Of a DNA stretch of 64,000 bases, positions 10,125 through 21,108 are shown one piece after another. The DNA comes from Ottelia alismoides. Taxonomy: Eukaryota > Streptophyta > Magnoliopsida > Alismatales > Hydrocharitaceae. Position numbers and translations under genes: made by a program. Position 1 is the first letter of the stretch, and each line of letters begins with the position of its first letter. Below the pieces are notes generated by a model. The model saw only the letters and a program-made list of their open reading frames with translations. It did not search any database and was not told where the DNA came from. Location: the NCBI GenBank assembly GCA_037367405.1, contig JAZKJV010001865.1, positions 372,001-436,000 on the forward strand. Direction: 5' to 3'.

Positions 10125-11244
10125 ATCTCGAACCCAAACCCTCAAGCAACCAATTCAAACAACCCATGTGACCCTCAATCCTCATCACTCTCTCGCCTAT
10201 AAAAACATCAACACATCAAACTTTCGAGATCATACGTAAGATCAAAGAGAGAGAGAATCCATAAAACCCCTTCGTCGATGACATCAGCGGGGACTTTGGT
10301 AAACCCTCTTCCATGTCCAGACATGATTTAGAAGGGCATCTCCCTCTGTCGCATCTCCATTGAGGTGTTGAGCTTCTCCACCTGCACAAATCGAAATGAG
10401 GAAGTAGAGCACTTCTGTGCTTCAATCTTCGAGAAGATCAAAGCCCAACATTCCCTTTATCCTTACTCTCCTTCCACTTCGTTGTTTCAACATATTCTCT
10501 AGCATCATATATTTGTTACTTCCCTTTTGCAACTTCTCCCCATCGAACCAAAACCCACTACAACCATCGAGATTACAGTCAACCTCTTAGTCCTTGCCCC
10601 CCATACATTCCGTTCCGAACCTCCACAAACTTCCATCTTCGATAGATACCTGATCAGAGCATCAACTCCATTCATCAGCCTGCGTGGAGCCCCCATCCAT
10701 CGTTTTTTTGTTTAAGCTTAACGCAAAGGGTGATCAAGAGAGAGTGCTCGAGCCATCATTTTCATTTCCATGTCTTTGATGGTGGGCATTTCCATGTCTT
10801 TGATGGTGGGCCCCTGTAGAGCATCAGGAATGGCATCCATCATAGGACAAGCACCACCTCCACACTACCTGAAGAAAAGAACAATACCACCACCTCCTCA
10901 ACCGCATATAGACTTCATCTCGACGTCGTCACCGACAACCAGTCGTGTGCCATCCGGTAAAGCTCGCCATTATTAACCCCTTACAGAAGACCAAAGAAGG
11001 AAGCGGGCATGCAACAACCTCTATTTTATCCTTAGACCCCTTCCATCTGCACAATTGATTTTTTAATAGATTCCGGACGTTCAATCATTCAAGGATACCA
11101 CCTAGATCAAAGATCAGAGAATAAAACCTCACCAATTGATCTTCAGACATCAGAAAAACCAATACCACCATGTAGAAGCACTAGGACTGTGAAATTAGTA
11201 GCACCAAATGACCTTCCAATCACACATCTCATATCCCAAATCCA
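10125..11244. other. No recognisable gene; 24 bp tandem duplication
   Basis: Flank of element A without a recognisable coding region. A perfect tandem duplication of 24 bp (CATTTCCATGTCTTTGATGG...) lies at 10763-10786 and 10787-10810. A TATAAAAACATCAAC stretch near 10198 could be a promoter remnant of an older element. Confidence 0.4.
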
Positions 11245-13681
11245 TGTTGTTAGCCATGTGAGCCCGCGGCGAGCCATTTCTACAATAAATGTTATTGAAT
11301 CTTTGATATATTAATAAAGGTTATTGGTTTATTTCACTCTTTGTTATGAGATTAAATGAATGAATGCACTTATAAGGTCCTTTGGTACAATTAGGTTATG
11401 TACCATGGCCATCTTAATAATGATACAGTTGTTGGTTTAATGGTTGAATCATAGAGGATGTCACTTGAATGATATTTAAAGAGTTAGATTGAGGACTCAT
11501 CAAGCACCGTTAAATGATTGCTAAGAGTTGATATATGACCGACCTCTTGATACATGTCCTCTGCATAGGAATAGAGATTCGGAGGTGTCAGATAAGTTAG
11601 GTCAAAGAATTGACTTAACGAGATCGACATAATCAAGACCTGTCGTATATTGTCACAATATAGGCATACATCCTCTCACCGGAGACAAATGAATTGCTAT
11701 ATGTCTTAGTATGTTCACTTCGTAGACCAATAGGCTAATGACCTAATCAAGTTCTATACACTGGCGAGCTGGTGTGCATATAAGGGCATATGAGTAATGT
11801 GATCTCTCAAGGCGATTATAAATGTTCACTAATGAACCAGAAGACATAAGCTCACTTATGAGGTATTGAGACCGATCAAATTCTATGCATGGTCGTCTTG
11901 CTTTGGAAGCATGGCAAAAATTTGTAGGTATGATATATGCTTTTGGGAAGCATATGATCGATACAAACTCCTAATGACTGAATGAGAAACTTAATGATAA
12001 AACACTGAAGAAGACAGTCTAAATGAGATCAAAAACTTTGGGTTTATTCTAGGTCTTCAAGTATGCATGATGTACGAGTATTAGGAATACTCGAGGGTGA
12101 TGTGATCATAAATGATTGTATAACCATGACGCTTTCATTCTGAGAGAGTGGTGAAACGTGTTTGGATTTTAGTCACTTCTCTCAGTATAGAAGTAATCTA
12201 ATCTTAGTCCAAATGTTGATCATTGATCTGAATGCGATGTAGATGCAATGAGAAGATTAGATTTAATGCTTTGATTTAATCATACATTTTTGATAGGTCC
12301 TCGAGATCTGGATTTGAGATATGATCTCAATATCCAAGTCATTATACGTGGAACGTACAATCGTCGTGTCCTTATCTCCAAGTATCCGTGGAGAAAGTGC
12401 GGTATTCTATAAAGAGTTCAAGAATAATTGCATTGTTGATAATATATCTGGGCATTAGAAAATTGATAATTAAATATGATTTAATTATCATGAATAATAT
12501 GAATATGATTCATATTATTTAGACATACAAGAATGGAGATCCAAGATAATTAAATATGATTTAATTATCACATATATGAACAATGTGGATATCATTATCC
12601 ATATTAATCATATCAATTATAAATGCGATTCATGATATATTAGAGGGAGCTAATTGTAATTGGTATCTATGAATTAAATGTTGATGTCAATTGGATTCAT
12701 ATTGGACAATTAATTGTAAATATAATTTACATTTTATTTTGGATATACGAATATGATTCATATTTTATCGATGACAAGATTGAAATGGTCACAAAATAAT
12801 TTGGAATTATTTTTGTGAATAAATTTGCAATAAAAGTTGATGCAAATAATGACGGATTATGTGAGATACAAGATCTTACATAATTGGCAAAAGGAAGCCA
12901 GTTTCCTCTTATGGAGGGTGGACGATCATCCTTGAGTCCTAAATCAAGATGGTTGTCCACTCCATGAAAGGAAGGAAGCTTGCCTCCTTTCAAATCCTTC
13001 TATGCTTATTGATTTAATTAAATTAAATTATATCGAAGATTCTTCCATATATTTTGTTTAATTTAAATTAATAAAAATTATTGTAAATTTATGCAACAAA
13101 ATCATGGCCATTGACTACAAGTACAAAACACTCTAAACTGTTGATTTTGTGAGCACATGGATTGTAATCCATGGACATCCAAAATTGTATAAAAGGATGG
13201 GTAGCCCTAACCTTTTATTCTACAATATATTTGCAAGAGCAAACACTCTCCTACATTATCTCTACACGCCCCATCTCTCTCTCTCAAGAGTGGATGTCCA
13301 CATCTTGACCTAGAGAGCATCGTCGTCATCGCCATTTCGTTGTGTTGCCAGATCGACTGCTCATGGATCTCTGTCTTCTTCGGTGCCCCTTGCTCGTGAA
13401 GAAGATGTCAAATTTCGTGAGACGAAATCAGGATATTCAACTTGGATCATCGACTTGGATTGTGAGAAGCGCGTGTCTCATCCACGCGCTGGCGAACATC
13501 TCCTTAGTTGGATCGAACTTGAGATAGGAGGTCTCTTACTTTAGAGACAAGGGTGGTTTCATCTCTTTAAAAAAAATTATTTTCCGCTGCCTCGAGCAAC
13601 TAGTATGACTAGTCACTCTAGATCGCATTTGATATGATCTTTTCGCTTCCGTAATGCGCTAAGACCTAACCCTAGCCTTCA
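11245..13681 (+). mobile_element. Solo LTR of the G family (about 2.4 kb)
   Basis: 2,437 bp starting TGTTGTTAGCC and ending CTAGCCTTCA. It is collinear, in the opposite orientation, with the LTR at 57547-60043: shared landmarks include ATGAATGCACTT, AAGGTCC, GGCCAT, the TAGACCAATAGGC / CCTATTGGTCT block and a TATA box (TATAAAAG at 13188-13195; 57992-57999 on the other copy). No primer-binding site follows and no polypurine tract precedes, so it is a solo LTR. I see no convincing target-site duplication (ATCCA left, CATGC right), so the ends may be off by a few bases or altered. Confidence 0.75.
12465..12731 (+). repeat. Array of spaced palindromes in the G-family LTR
   Basis: Perfect palindromes with 3 bp spacers: 11 bp arms at 12465-12489 (GATAATTAAAT / ATG / complement), 12 bp arms at 12493-12519 (AATAATATGAAT / ATG / complement), the first palindrome again at 12545-12569, and 7 bp arms at 12715-12731 (TGTAAAT / ATA / ATTTACA). 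All share an AAT-N3-ATT centre. Imperfect members follow to about 12830. Upstream of the TATA box. Confidence 0.85.
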
Positions 13682-14270
13682 CATGCACCGTTGCACGTGA
13701 CTTCGGTGAATTTCAAAGAGGTCCCTGCTACTTCGGGAAGGTTCAAAAAAACCCACATTTATGGGTAAATTGTAGAGGAAACCAGCCAAGTTTGGAAATT
13801 GAAGAGAAGTCCATCGAAACACTTTTAAGTTTTATTTATTTGCATGTATACCCCGAGAACATCATTTAATATCTTGCAAACTGTACATTTGAGAATTGTT
13901 ATTTTTATTTCATTAAGTAGCCTTATTAATTAATGCTCTTTCATTTTACATGCATTGAATCTTCATTGGATACCAATTTATTTACGATTTTTGGAATAAA
14001 GCATTGATTCTAGCAGTGTTTACGCATTTTAAATTCGTTTATATTTCTGAAAAATTTGCAAGAAAACCATTAAGAAGAGGATAAAAAAGAAAATTTGGAA
14101 TTACTTTACTGAAATTCGTTAACTTTTGTTTTCCATGGAATTTAATTTATGAAATCTTTATTGGATTTTTAAAAGGGTCGTATTTTAATATTTCTTAAAA
14201 ATAAAAATGGTTCTAGATGCTTCTAATTACTCATCAACCATATTTTTATTAAATTAACTGAAGTGATTTG
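13682..14270. other. AT-rich DNA without gene
   Basis: No coding region, RNA gene or repeat structure recognised between the solo LTR and element B. Confidence 0.5.
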
Positions 14271-14415
14271 TGTAGAGATATTTCTATATTTCTGTATTGC
14301 TTATTTATTCTCTATTTATGATGTCCACAATATGTAATTTACCCATTGGGACTCTCCTCTATATAAGAGAGCCTCAGGGTCTCTTGAATCATATAGATTT
14401 ATTTTTCCACCATCA
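14271..14415 (+). repeat. 5' LTR of element B
   Basis: 145 bp from TGTAGAGATATTTC to CCACCATCA, with the CTCTATATAAGAGAGCC promoter block shared by the family. The following primer-binding site is mutated (TGGAATCAAAGC at 14416-14427). Confidence 0.8.
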
Positions 14416-14866
14416 TGGAATCAAAGCGACGGTCCTAGATTAGAGTTCTCATACCCAAAATCCTAACCCTACCAACCTATTCACGCCGCTGCTCGCCACC
14501 ACTACCGCAGCTACTTGGCACCGCCTGACACCACCGCTGCCCCTTCGTGTAGATTCCCTGCTGCTGCAGAGAGGCCGCTCTGTCTTCTCTCCTGTACTCT
14601 GTGGCCCCAAGCTTAGCTAGGATTGCGTGGCTCAGTCACGAGGAGTTCTAGCGCACTGTACTAGTGATCGAATGGTCACATACGATCTGATTTTGAGGAT
14701 TCCATGGTGATTTCATATTGATAAATTATCCTCTCTTGCCCTAAGACTCTCCTCACATTGATAAGAATGGTTGCAACTTGAGTCTACATATGCAATCAAT
14801 TCCCTTCATGTCCGTAGAGATAACTTTTTATTTGATTTATTAGTTACAATCTTTGAATTCAGCATC

Positions 14867-15700
14867 ATGTTGGAAAATAAAGTTGATACTTCCTCCAAAG
14901 ACACCTTTCGAGGTCTGATGCCAATGCTCAAGATGGATGGAGCGAACTACGAACTATGGGTCATGCAGTTCATGAGCTTGATGTGGTCTGCTGGTAAGAA
15001 GAGTATTCTTACCGAAAAGGAGCCGACTGACAAGACTACAATAAATGCCTCATGGGAAGGCGACGATGCATATGCACGCATCTGGTTAATTGTTACATTA
15101 ACGATAGAGATCGCCAATGATTTTCTGCATCAACCCACTGTCAAGGCAGTGTGGGATATTCTAGTTGCTACCTATTCACATGCAAGAAACAAGACAAAGA
15201 TCTTGCAGTTACAACATGGCATTCACTATCAAGAAGAATAAAAAACACCTGCATTCTCTATGTACATCTCTCCGAGGCATGTTCGAGAAGCTTCACAGCT
15301 TCGTAATTCTTGTGGCTACACCTGAGCAGCAGAAGGAGTACAGGAATGCCACGATGGTTGGCATCTTCTAAGCGACTCTTAAGAATATGAAGCCGCTCGG
15401 TCACAGATTCTGACAGATGCTACTATTCCTCCCATGGAAGAGGCATATTGTTGCCTTAGAGGATCATTGTTCCATCTTCCACTTCATCACAGACCTCCTA
15501 TGCGATGGCCGCATCCCGCGGTAGAGGAGGTACTTCACAGCACAGGGGTCGAGGGTCTCGTGGTCGATAAGGTGGTCGTGGTCCTTATCCGCTATCAACC
15601 TGTTGCCACCATAATGGCCACTTTGAGGATATATGTTACTCTAAGCATGATTTTCCATCATCTGGTCGTGCTACTGAGTAGAGTAACACGCCTGATGTAT
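14867..15700 (+). pseudogene. gag of element B
   Basis: Starts MLENKVDTSSKDTF and runs open to 15241 with LKMDGANYELWVMQFMSLM, NASWEGDDAYARIW and ILVATYSHARNKTKILQL, the capsid region. A frameshift near 15225 is followed by LHSLCTSLRGMFEKLHSF and NATMVGIF, then a stop. The basic RG-rich region and the zinc-knuckle region (GHFEDICYSKHDF equivalent near 15622) are out of frame. Not functional. Confidence 0.82.
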
Positions 15701-15738
15701 CTACTTCTGATCAGAGATTTGATGATCTTGTCTCTCGC

Positions 15739-16180
15739 TTGAGAGAAATCATACCTCCTATCGTGCCTTCCGGGTCTTCGAATACTTTAGATGTGGCTGC
15801 CTCTGCCTTAACTGGTATCTTAGGTAGTTCTTATGCTTTCACCAGTTGTAGTAGGGTTGATCTTACAGAATGGATTATGGATTCTAGCGCCTCTCATTAT
15901 ATATGTGGAGATAGAGAAAATTTTGCATCATACGGATGGATAACGCTTGGCAAATCAATGATCATCACTGATGGACTCATTCTCCCATCACTGGACAGGG
16001 GGAGATCCGTTTGACGCCATCCATGCGTCTTCAAAATGTGCTTCATGTACCTGACTTTATCATGAATTTGTTGTCTATAAGTCAGATTACTAAAAATGTA
16101 CATTGCGAGCTATTTTTGACCCATCTTTTCTTATGTTTCAGGACATTCACGGGCAGGGTGATTAGATGAGACCGTGAGTA
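15739..16180 (+). pseudogene. Protease of element B
   Basis: An open frame of 91 codons carries TEWIMDSSASHYICGD, the copia aspartic protease motif with the Gly of DSGA replaced by Ser. A frameshift near 16000 follows; LTPSMRLQNVLHVPDF equivalents continue in another frame. Confidence 0.8.
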
Positions 16181-17440
16181 GGGAGGTCTAGATCGATTGA
16201 TCCATACTCCTCATGTCGAGGCTTCACCTAGTTCTGCAAGATCAGTCTCTCCTTTTATGTGGCATCTCCGTTTTGGTCATCTACCCCTTCAGAAGATGTG
16301 GCGTGTGCTTCCTAAAAATTCTCCTCATTCTACTTTCCAGTGTCAAGCTGTCAGCTAGGAACGCATCACTGGTCTTCATTCCCGAGTCATTAGGGTCGTA
16401 ATAGTGATTCTCTTTTTGACTTGATTCATCTGGATATTGGGGTCCGAGTCGTGTCCTCGGCCATCATGGATAGTTTCTATCTTGTTGTTGTAGATGATTT
16501 TTCAAGATTATCATGGGTTTTTCTGTTAAAGAATATGTTTGAAGCTGTGAATGCAATCCAATCATTTATCAATGAAATAAATAATATCTTTTCTGCTATT
16601 ATCAAATTTATTCGCAATGACAATGTGTTGGAATTCTGTACCTTACAGCTTTCACATTTCTTTAGATTGCTTGCCATTTTACATCAGACATCATGTGCCT
16701 ACACGTCTCAGCAGAACGGTGTTGATGAACATAAACATAGCCATTTACTTGATGTCATATGGACTCTATTGATTCAGAGTCGTGCTCCTCACTCCTTTTG
16801 GGGCAATGGTGTACTCATCGTCTGCTATCTTGTGAATCGTATGCCTTCCATTGTCTTGGGGTGAGAAGATTCCTTTCTCGATATGTTCCCTGAGAAGGAT
16901 CGATTCTCTCGCATTCCTCATGTTTAGCTCTATAGCATATGTACATCAGTTGTTACCTAGTTTTGACAAGTTTGCCCCCAGAGCTGTCAAGTGCATTTTT
17001 GTTGGGTATTCCAAGATATAGAAGGGATACCGATGTTATGACCTTGTTCATTGGAAGTATTATATTAATGTCGATATCACCTTTTTTGAGTATGTGATGT
17101 ACTTCTCCATTACAGGTGACAAATTCACTCTATCAGATTTTGGAGAGGAGGTTTACATGTCTCCGCCTCCTTCATCACTACCTCCTGTTACAATACAACC
17201 TATGATTCCTCCACCTCCTCCTAGTCCCATATCCCAATTCCTCCCACATTTCAATGTCCATAGGTCGTCTACTGCTCAAGGTCCTCTCCAATCATCCAGC
17301 ACGCCTTAAGTATATTCTGATCACAATATTTCTATTGTTGGCAATGGTGAGTTGTCTCTACAACAAGCTATTGTCCAGGACGAGCAGGTTCATACCCAAA
17401 AGGATGGTTAGCATGTTGAGGAGGTTGTTGATGATCTTGA
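16181..17440 (+). pseudogene. Integrase and linker of element B
   Basis: Zinc region remnants at 16255-16390 are frameshifted. From 16421 an open frame of 147 codons holds the DDE core: HLDIG (first Asp), VVVDDFSRLSWVFLLKN, IRNDNVLEF (second Asp) and NGVDEHKHSHLLDV (Glu retained, neighbours changed). The C-terminal region and the proline-rich linker (near 17160-17240) are broken by stops. Confidence 0.82.
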
Positions 17441-18535
17441 GATGCCTATTGCGTTGAGGAAGCAGAGGCGTACATGTGTCTCATATCCTCTTGCTACGAC
17501 TGTTTCTTTGGCACATTTGTCAACAAACTTCAAGAAGTTTGTTGTTGGCCTATATGCGTGGCGATTCCACAGTCCTATTAGGAAGCAATGCAAGACGGTC
17601 TGTGGCATCTTGCAATGGGGGAGGAAATGGTTGCGTTACAGTCACATGACACTTGGAGTTTAGTCCCAGTGCCCCCTAGAGCATATGTTGTCAGCTGCAA
17701 ATGGTGTTCACTATGAAACATCGGGCGGATGATACAATGGATCGGTATAAGGTGAGGCTTGTTGTGCAAGGGTTTACCTAGACGTATAGGTGGAATATTA
17801 GGATACCTTCTCCCAGGTGGGCCACCAGTCTACACTTTGGGTTCTTCTTACTGTTGTCATGTGAGATTGGTCATTGTTTCAGCTTGATGACAAGACTGCA
17901 TTTCTCTATGTTGATCTTCAGGATTAAGTCTACATCCAGAGCCACCAAGATTTGTTATTGATGGGGAGTGTCAGCACGTTTGTAGACTTCATAAGGTTGT
18001 CTATGACCTTAAACATATCCCAAGATCATGGTTCCAGAATCTCTCAGACTTGATTGAGCAGAAAGGGTACACAAGGTCAAATGCAGATCACTTGTTGTTT
18101 GTTCAGAGATCCCAGGAAGGCACAATTGTTATTATGGTTTATGTTGCTATCCTCATTACAGGAGAGGATGTGCAGGGGACTAAAAAGGCTAAGGAGTTCC
18201 CTAGATAATTTGTGACGAAGAATCTTGGTTATATATGATACTTCATGGGATTAGAGTTTGCTAGGAACCAAGAGGGTCATGTGATGACGCAAAGGAAGTA
18301 TGTTATAGACATGCATGAGTGGGTGTAGACCTGCAACTACTCCTATGGAACCCAGTGCGGGACTATACAGAGGAAGTGGATAAGATGAGATACAAAGAAC
18401 TGGTTGGGAAACTACTTATGTTATAATTACCACAGCAGATATCTCATTTGCTCTTAGTCGGGTGAGCCAGTTCATGGAACAACCTGGGCAGGTACATATG
18501 AATGATGCTTACATGATTCTGCATCTCATAAACTA
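17441..18535 (+). pseudogene. Reverse transcriptase of element B (partial)
   Basis: Starts with PIALRKQRRTCVSYP, the conserved segment before RT. Later RT motifs are fragmentary. The catalytic YVDD box reads MVYVAILITGED (near 18136), so both Asp codons are lost by a small deletion. The sequence ends inside the RT/RNase H connection. Confidence 0.8.
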
Positions 18536-19215
18536 GGTGAAAGATCTTCGTGCGAGTGGATATAGTGAGTAGTCCGATACTCTGGGCCTCTATCAACAAG
18601 TTCATGTGTTACCTCTCATCATGTGGGCATCCTCGATGATAACTACTAATATCAAAGCAGAAGTCACACTGCTTCCCAGATTATAGTCCCTCAGATATTT
18701 GTCCTCCGTCAATTAGTTCCCCCGGAGGCTGCAAGGTGTCCTGGTGCCTGGCCTGGTCTCTACCCGGAAAGCATGTCCCGCCTAGGAAGATGAAAGCGAC
18801 TTTCTTTGCAATGGTGCAATCCTCATCCTTCCGCAACTATATAGTACAGTCCTGACAGCTCCCAACTATATAGTTGGGCAAACCTCTCTCAACTGATCGA
18901 GGTTGGCAGCAAAAACTAAAGCATGATGGATAATTGTTCTGGTAAATGGGGGTCTTTTTCAGGGCTATCAGATAGGAAGTGATGGTTCAGCTTACCGAGC
19001 TAACAGACGGGTATGTTCTGGGAGGATAGGACCTAGGCGATGAGCAAGGATCCAAGGTGGCTAATTATATAAAAAGTTGAGACTGCCCAAAGCCTAATGA
19101 TAAGGTCTTTCTTCCCTTTACCTCTCCGCTTCGCATTTGACTCTTCATACTAGACAATTTTTCTTTATAAGGAAGTCGACCTCCCGCCCCGCCAGTGGTT
19201 CGACTGCTTCGACCA
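18536..19215. other. Mitochondrial-like intergenic DNA (left of element C)
   Basis: Balanced base composition and stretches of short mixed purine/pyrimidine runs typical of plant mitochondrial intergenic DNA, clearly different from the AT-rich retroelement surroundings. It continues across element C: the last bases GACCA (19211-19215) are the duplicated target, and the right half resumes at 42201. The mitochondrial origin is a judgement on appearance, not a database match. Confidence 0.45.
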
Positions 19216-19356
19216 TGTAGAAGTTTATATTATATTCTTGTATTTTATCTATTTCGCTTTTTGTTTGTCTACCGTATGTAATTTGCCCATAGGCCTCTCC
19301 CTATATAAGAGAGTCTAGGGCTCAAGGAATAAACATAACTCTTATTTTTCCCAACA
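19216..19356 (+). repeat. 5' LTR of element C
   Basis: 141 bp, TGTAGAAGTTTATATT to TTCCCAACA, with CCTATATAAGAGAGTC promoter block. Primer-binding site TGGTATCAGAGC follows at 19357-19368. Confidence 0.9.
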
Positions 19357-19815
19357 TGGTATCAGAGCGGCGGTCCTAGACCGGAGCTCTTGTACCGAAC
19401 CCTAACCCTAACACTTCCACCTTCAAACCGTTGTTCGACCCCCATTCTCTCCCGCGCGCCACTCCGGTCTCCTGCGCGTCGTTCAGCCTTCCGTCGCCCC
19501 GGTCTCCTGCACGCAGGTCGGCCCCCAGCACGTAGCTGCGCTCCACCTTCTGTGCCCTAGGGCCCTCTCTCATGCGCATGTCCTAGGCCCGCCGTGCCCT
19601 AGGGTCCCTCCCCTGTCGCCCCTCTCCTAGGCCCGTGTGTCGCTGCCATCTCAAGTGCTCCGCCGCCCCTAGGGTTCGGTCGTGTCCTCTCTAAGGGGAA
19701 TCGCTTCAATAGTTGATGGGTTTGGTTGTGTAAAGTCTACATATGTGATCAAACATTGTCATATAGGGTAGACCAAAGTTTATCTTGTCTACAACCCTAG
19801 TTGTCTCCAGTCACC

Positions 19816-20690
19816 ATGTCAGAAAGCAAGGTAGAGATCCCCACCACAGGCGCCTTCAGAGGTCATGCGCCTATTGTTAAGATGGATGGGTGCAAGTACG
19901 AGTTATGGGCCATGCAGTTCATGAGACTAATGAAATCGATGGGTAAGAAATATATTCTTATCTAGGATGAACCAACGGAGAAGACAGGGTTGTATGCCTC
20001 ATCGGAAGCGGATAATGCATATGCTCAGGTTTGGTTGTCTGGTACTTTGATTCCAGACATTGCTAATGATGTTCTGCACCAATCTACTATCAAAGCTATG
20101 TGGGATATCCTTGCTGCAACGTATTCCCAAGCCAAGAATGAGACAAAAATCCTACAGCTCCAGACTAACATCTTTATGATAAAGTAAATGGTTCACTACA
20201 CTGCATTGCGGGGAATGTCTGAGAGGCTTCATAGTTTTATGCCTCTCACATCTACTCCAGACCAGTTGAAGACATATTGGAATGCTACGATGGTGGGAGT
20301 CTTTTTAGCCTCTCTTGACTCACAGTATGATGCTGCTTCTTCTCAGATTCTGACAGATGCTACCATTCCTCTCATGGAGGAGGCTTTTTGGAGATTGAGC
20401 CGAATCAACATTTCAAACCCTACTAATGTGCTAAATTCTTCTGCTATGGCAGCCTCTCGCGGAAGAGGCAACCCATCTCATTTTCGTGGACGAGGACCAC
20501 GTGGTAGGATTGGTCTTGGTCGTGGATCACAGTGCACTTACATTCATCGGACTGGTCATACAGAAGATACATGCTACTCCAAGCATGGTTTCCCAGCATA
20601 TGCCCGTGCAGCAGAACAGATTGAGCATCATGGTGCTACACCTGTGTCAGATCCACGATATGATGAACTTGTGTCTTGATTGTGTGATAT
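19816..20690 (+). pseudogene. gag of element C
   Basis: ATG at 19816 gives MSESKVEIPTTGAFRGHAP, collinear with D. Capsid motifs VKMDGCKYELWAMQFM, NDVLHQSTIKAMWDILAATY and NATMVGVFLASLDSQYDAAS follow. Stops occur near 19964 and 20187. The zinc knuckle reads CTYIHRTGHTEDTCYSKHGF, with the second Cys replaced by Ile. Ends near 20690 with a stop shortly before the protease. Confidence 0.85.
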
Positions 20691-21108
20691 CATGCCTCCA
20701 GTTAGTACTCTCCACCTGCTTCAAAGAGCAGCTTGGACGTTGCTGCTACTACAGAAGCTAGTTTCTCAGGTAGTGCTTACACTTCTACTTTCTACCAGAG
20801 TTCAGGTACCGCAGAATGGATTGTAGATTCATGTGCCACGCATCATTTGTGTGGAGACAGACATCAGCTCACATCCTACAAGCAAGTTTCCCCAGGAAGA
20901 ACAGCGGTCATAACAGATGGGACTCATTCTTCCATCACAGGATAGGAACAAATTGCCTTAACACCTTCTATGCAGTTGCAGAATGTGCTTCATGCTCTTA
21001 ATTTCTCAATGAATTTACTGTCAATTAGTCAAATTACTAAGGATTTACATTGTCGAGCGATATTTGACCCATCATCTCTTATGTTTCAGGACATTCTCAC
21101 ATAAAACG
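20691..21108 (+). pseudogene. Protease of element C
   Basis: TAEWIVDSCATHHLCGD is the copia protease motif with the Gly of DSGA replaced by Cys, followed by GRTAVITDGTHSSITG and a stop at 20942-20944, where D has a Gln codon. Further sequence (LSISQITKDLHCRAIFDPSSLMFQDI) runs up to the gypsy insertion, which interrupts the codons for NVIG. Confidence 0.83.

Larger units (their letters stand above)
14271..18535 (+). mobile_element. Copia element B (decayed, 3'-truncated)
   Basis: Same family as A, C, D and E. It has a 5' LTR, a damaged primer-binding site, leader, gag, protease, integrase, RT and the beginning of RNase H. Homology stops near 18535 inside the segment equivalent to [10 protein letters not shown], where mitochondrial-like DNA begins; no RNase H end, polypurine tract or 3' LTR follows. 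Without two LTRs the insertion cannot be dated internally, but the many stops make it one of the older copies. Confidence 0.85.

Noticed and set aside
11245..13681. Host gene with promoter near 13188
   Set aside because: TATA box and following CT-rich transcribed part match the inverted copy at 57547-60043, so this is an LTR. The 61-codon frame at 13342 has no domain.
18536..19215. 3' LTR of element B
   Set aside because: No LTR, polypurine tract or RNase H end is found after 18535; the copia LTR at 19216 belongs to C, whose matching LTR and GACCA duplication lie at 42053-42200.
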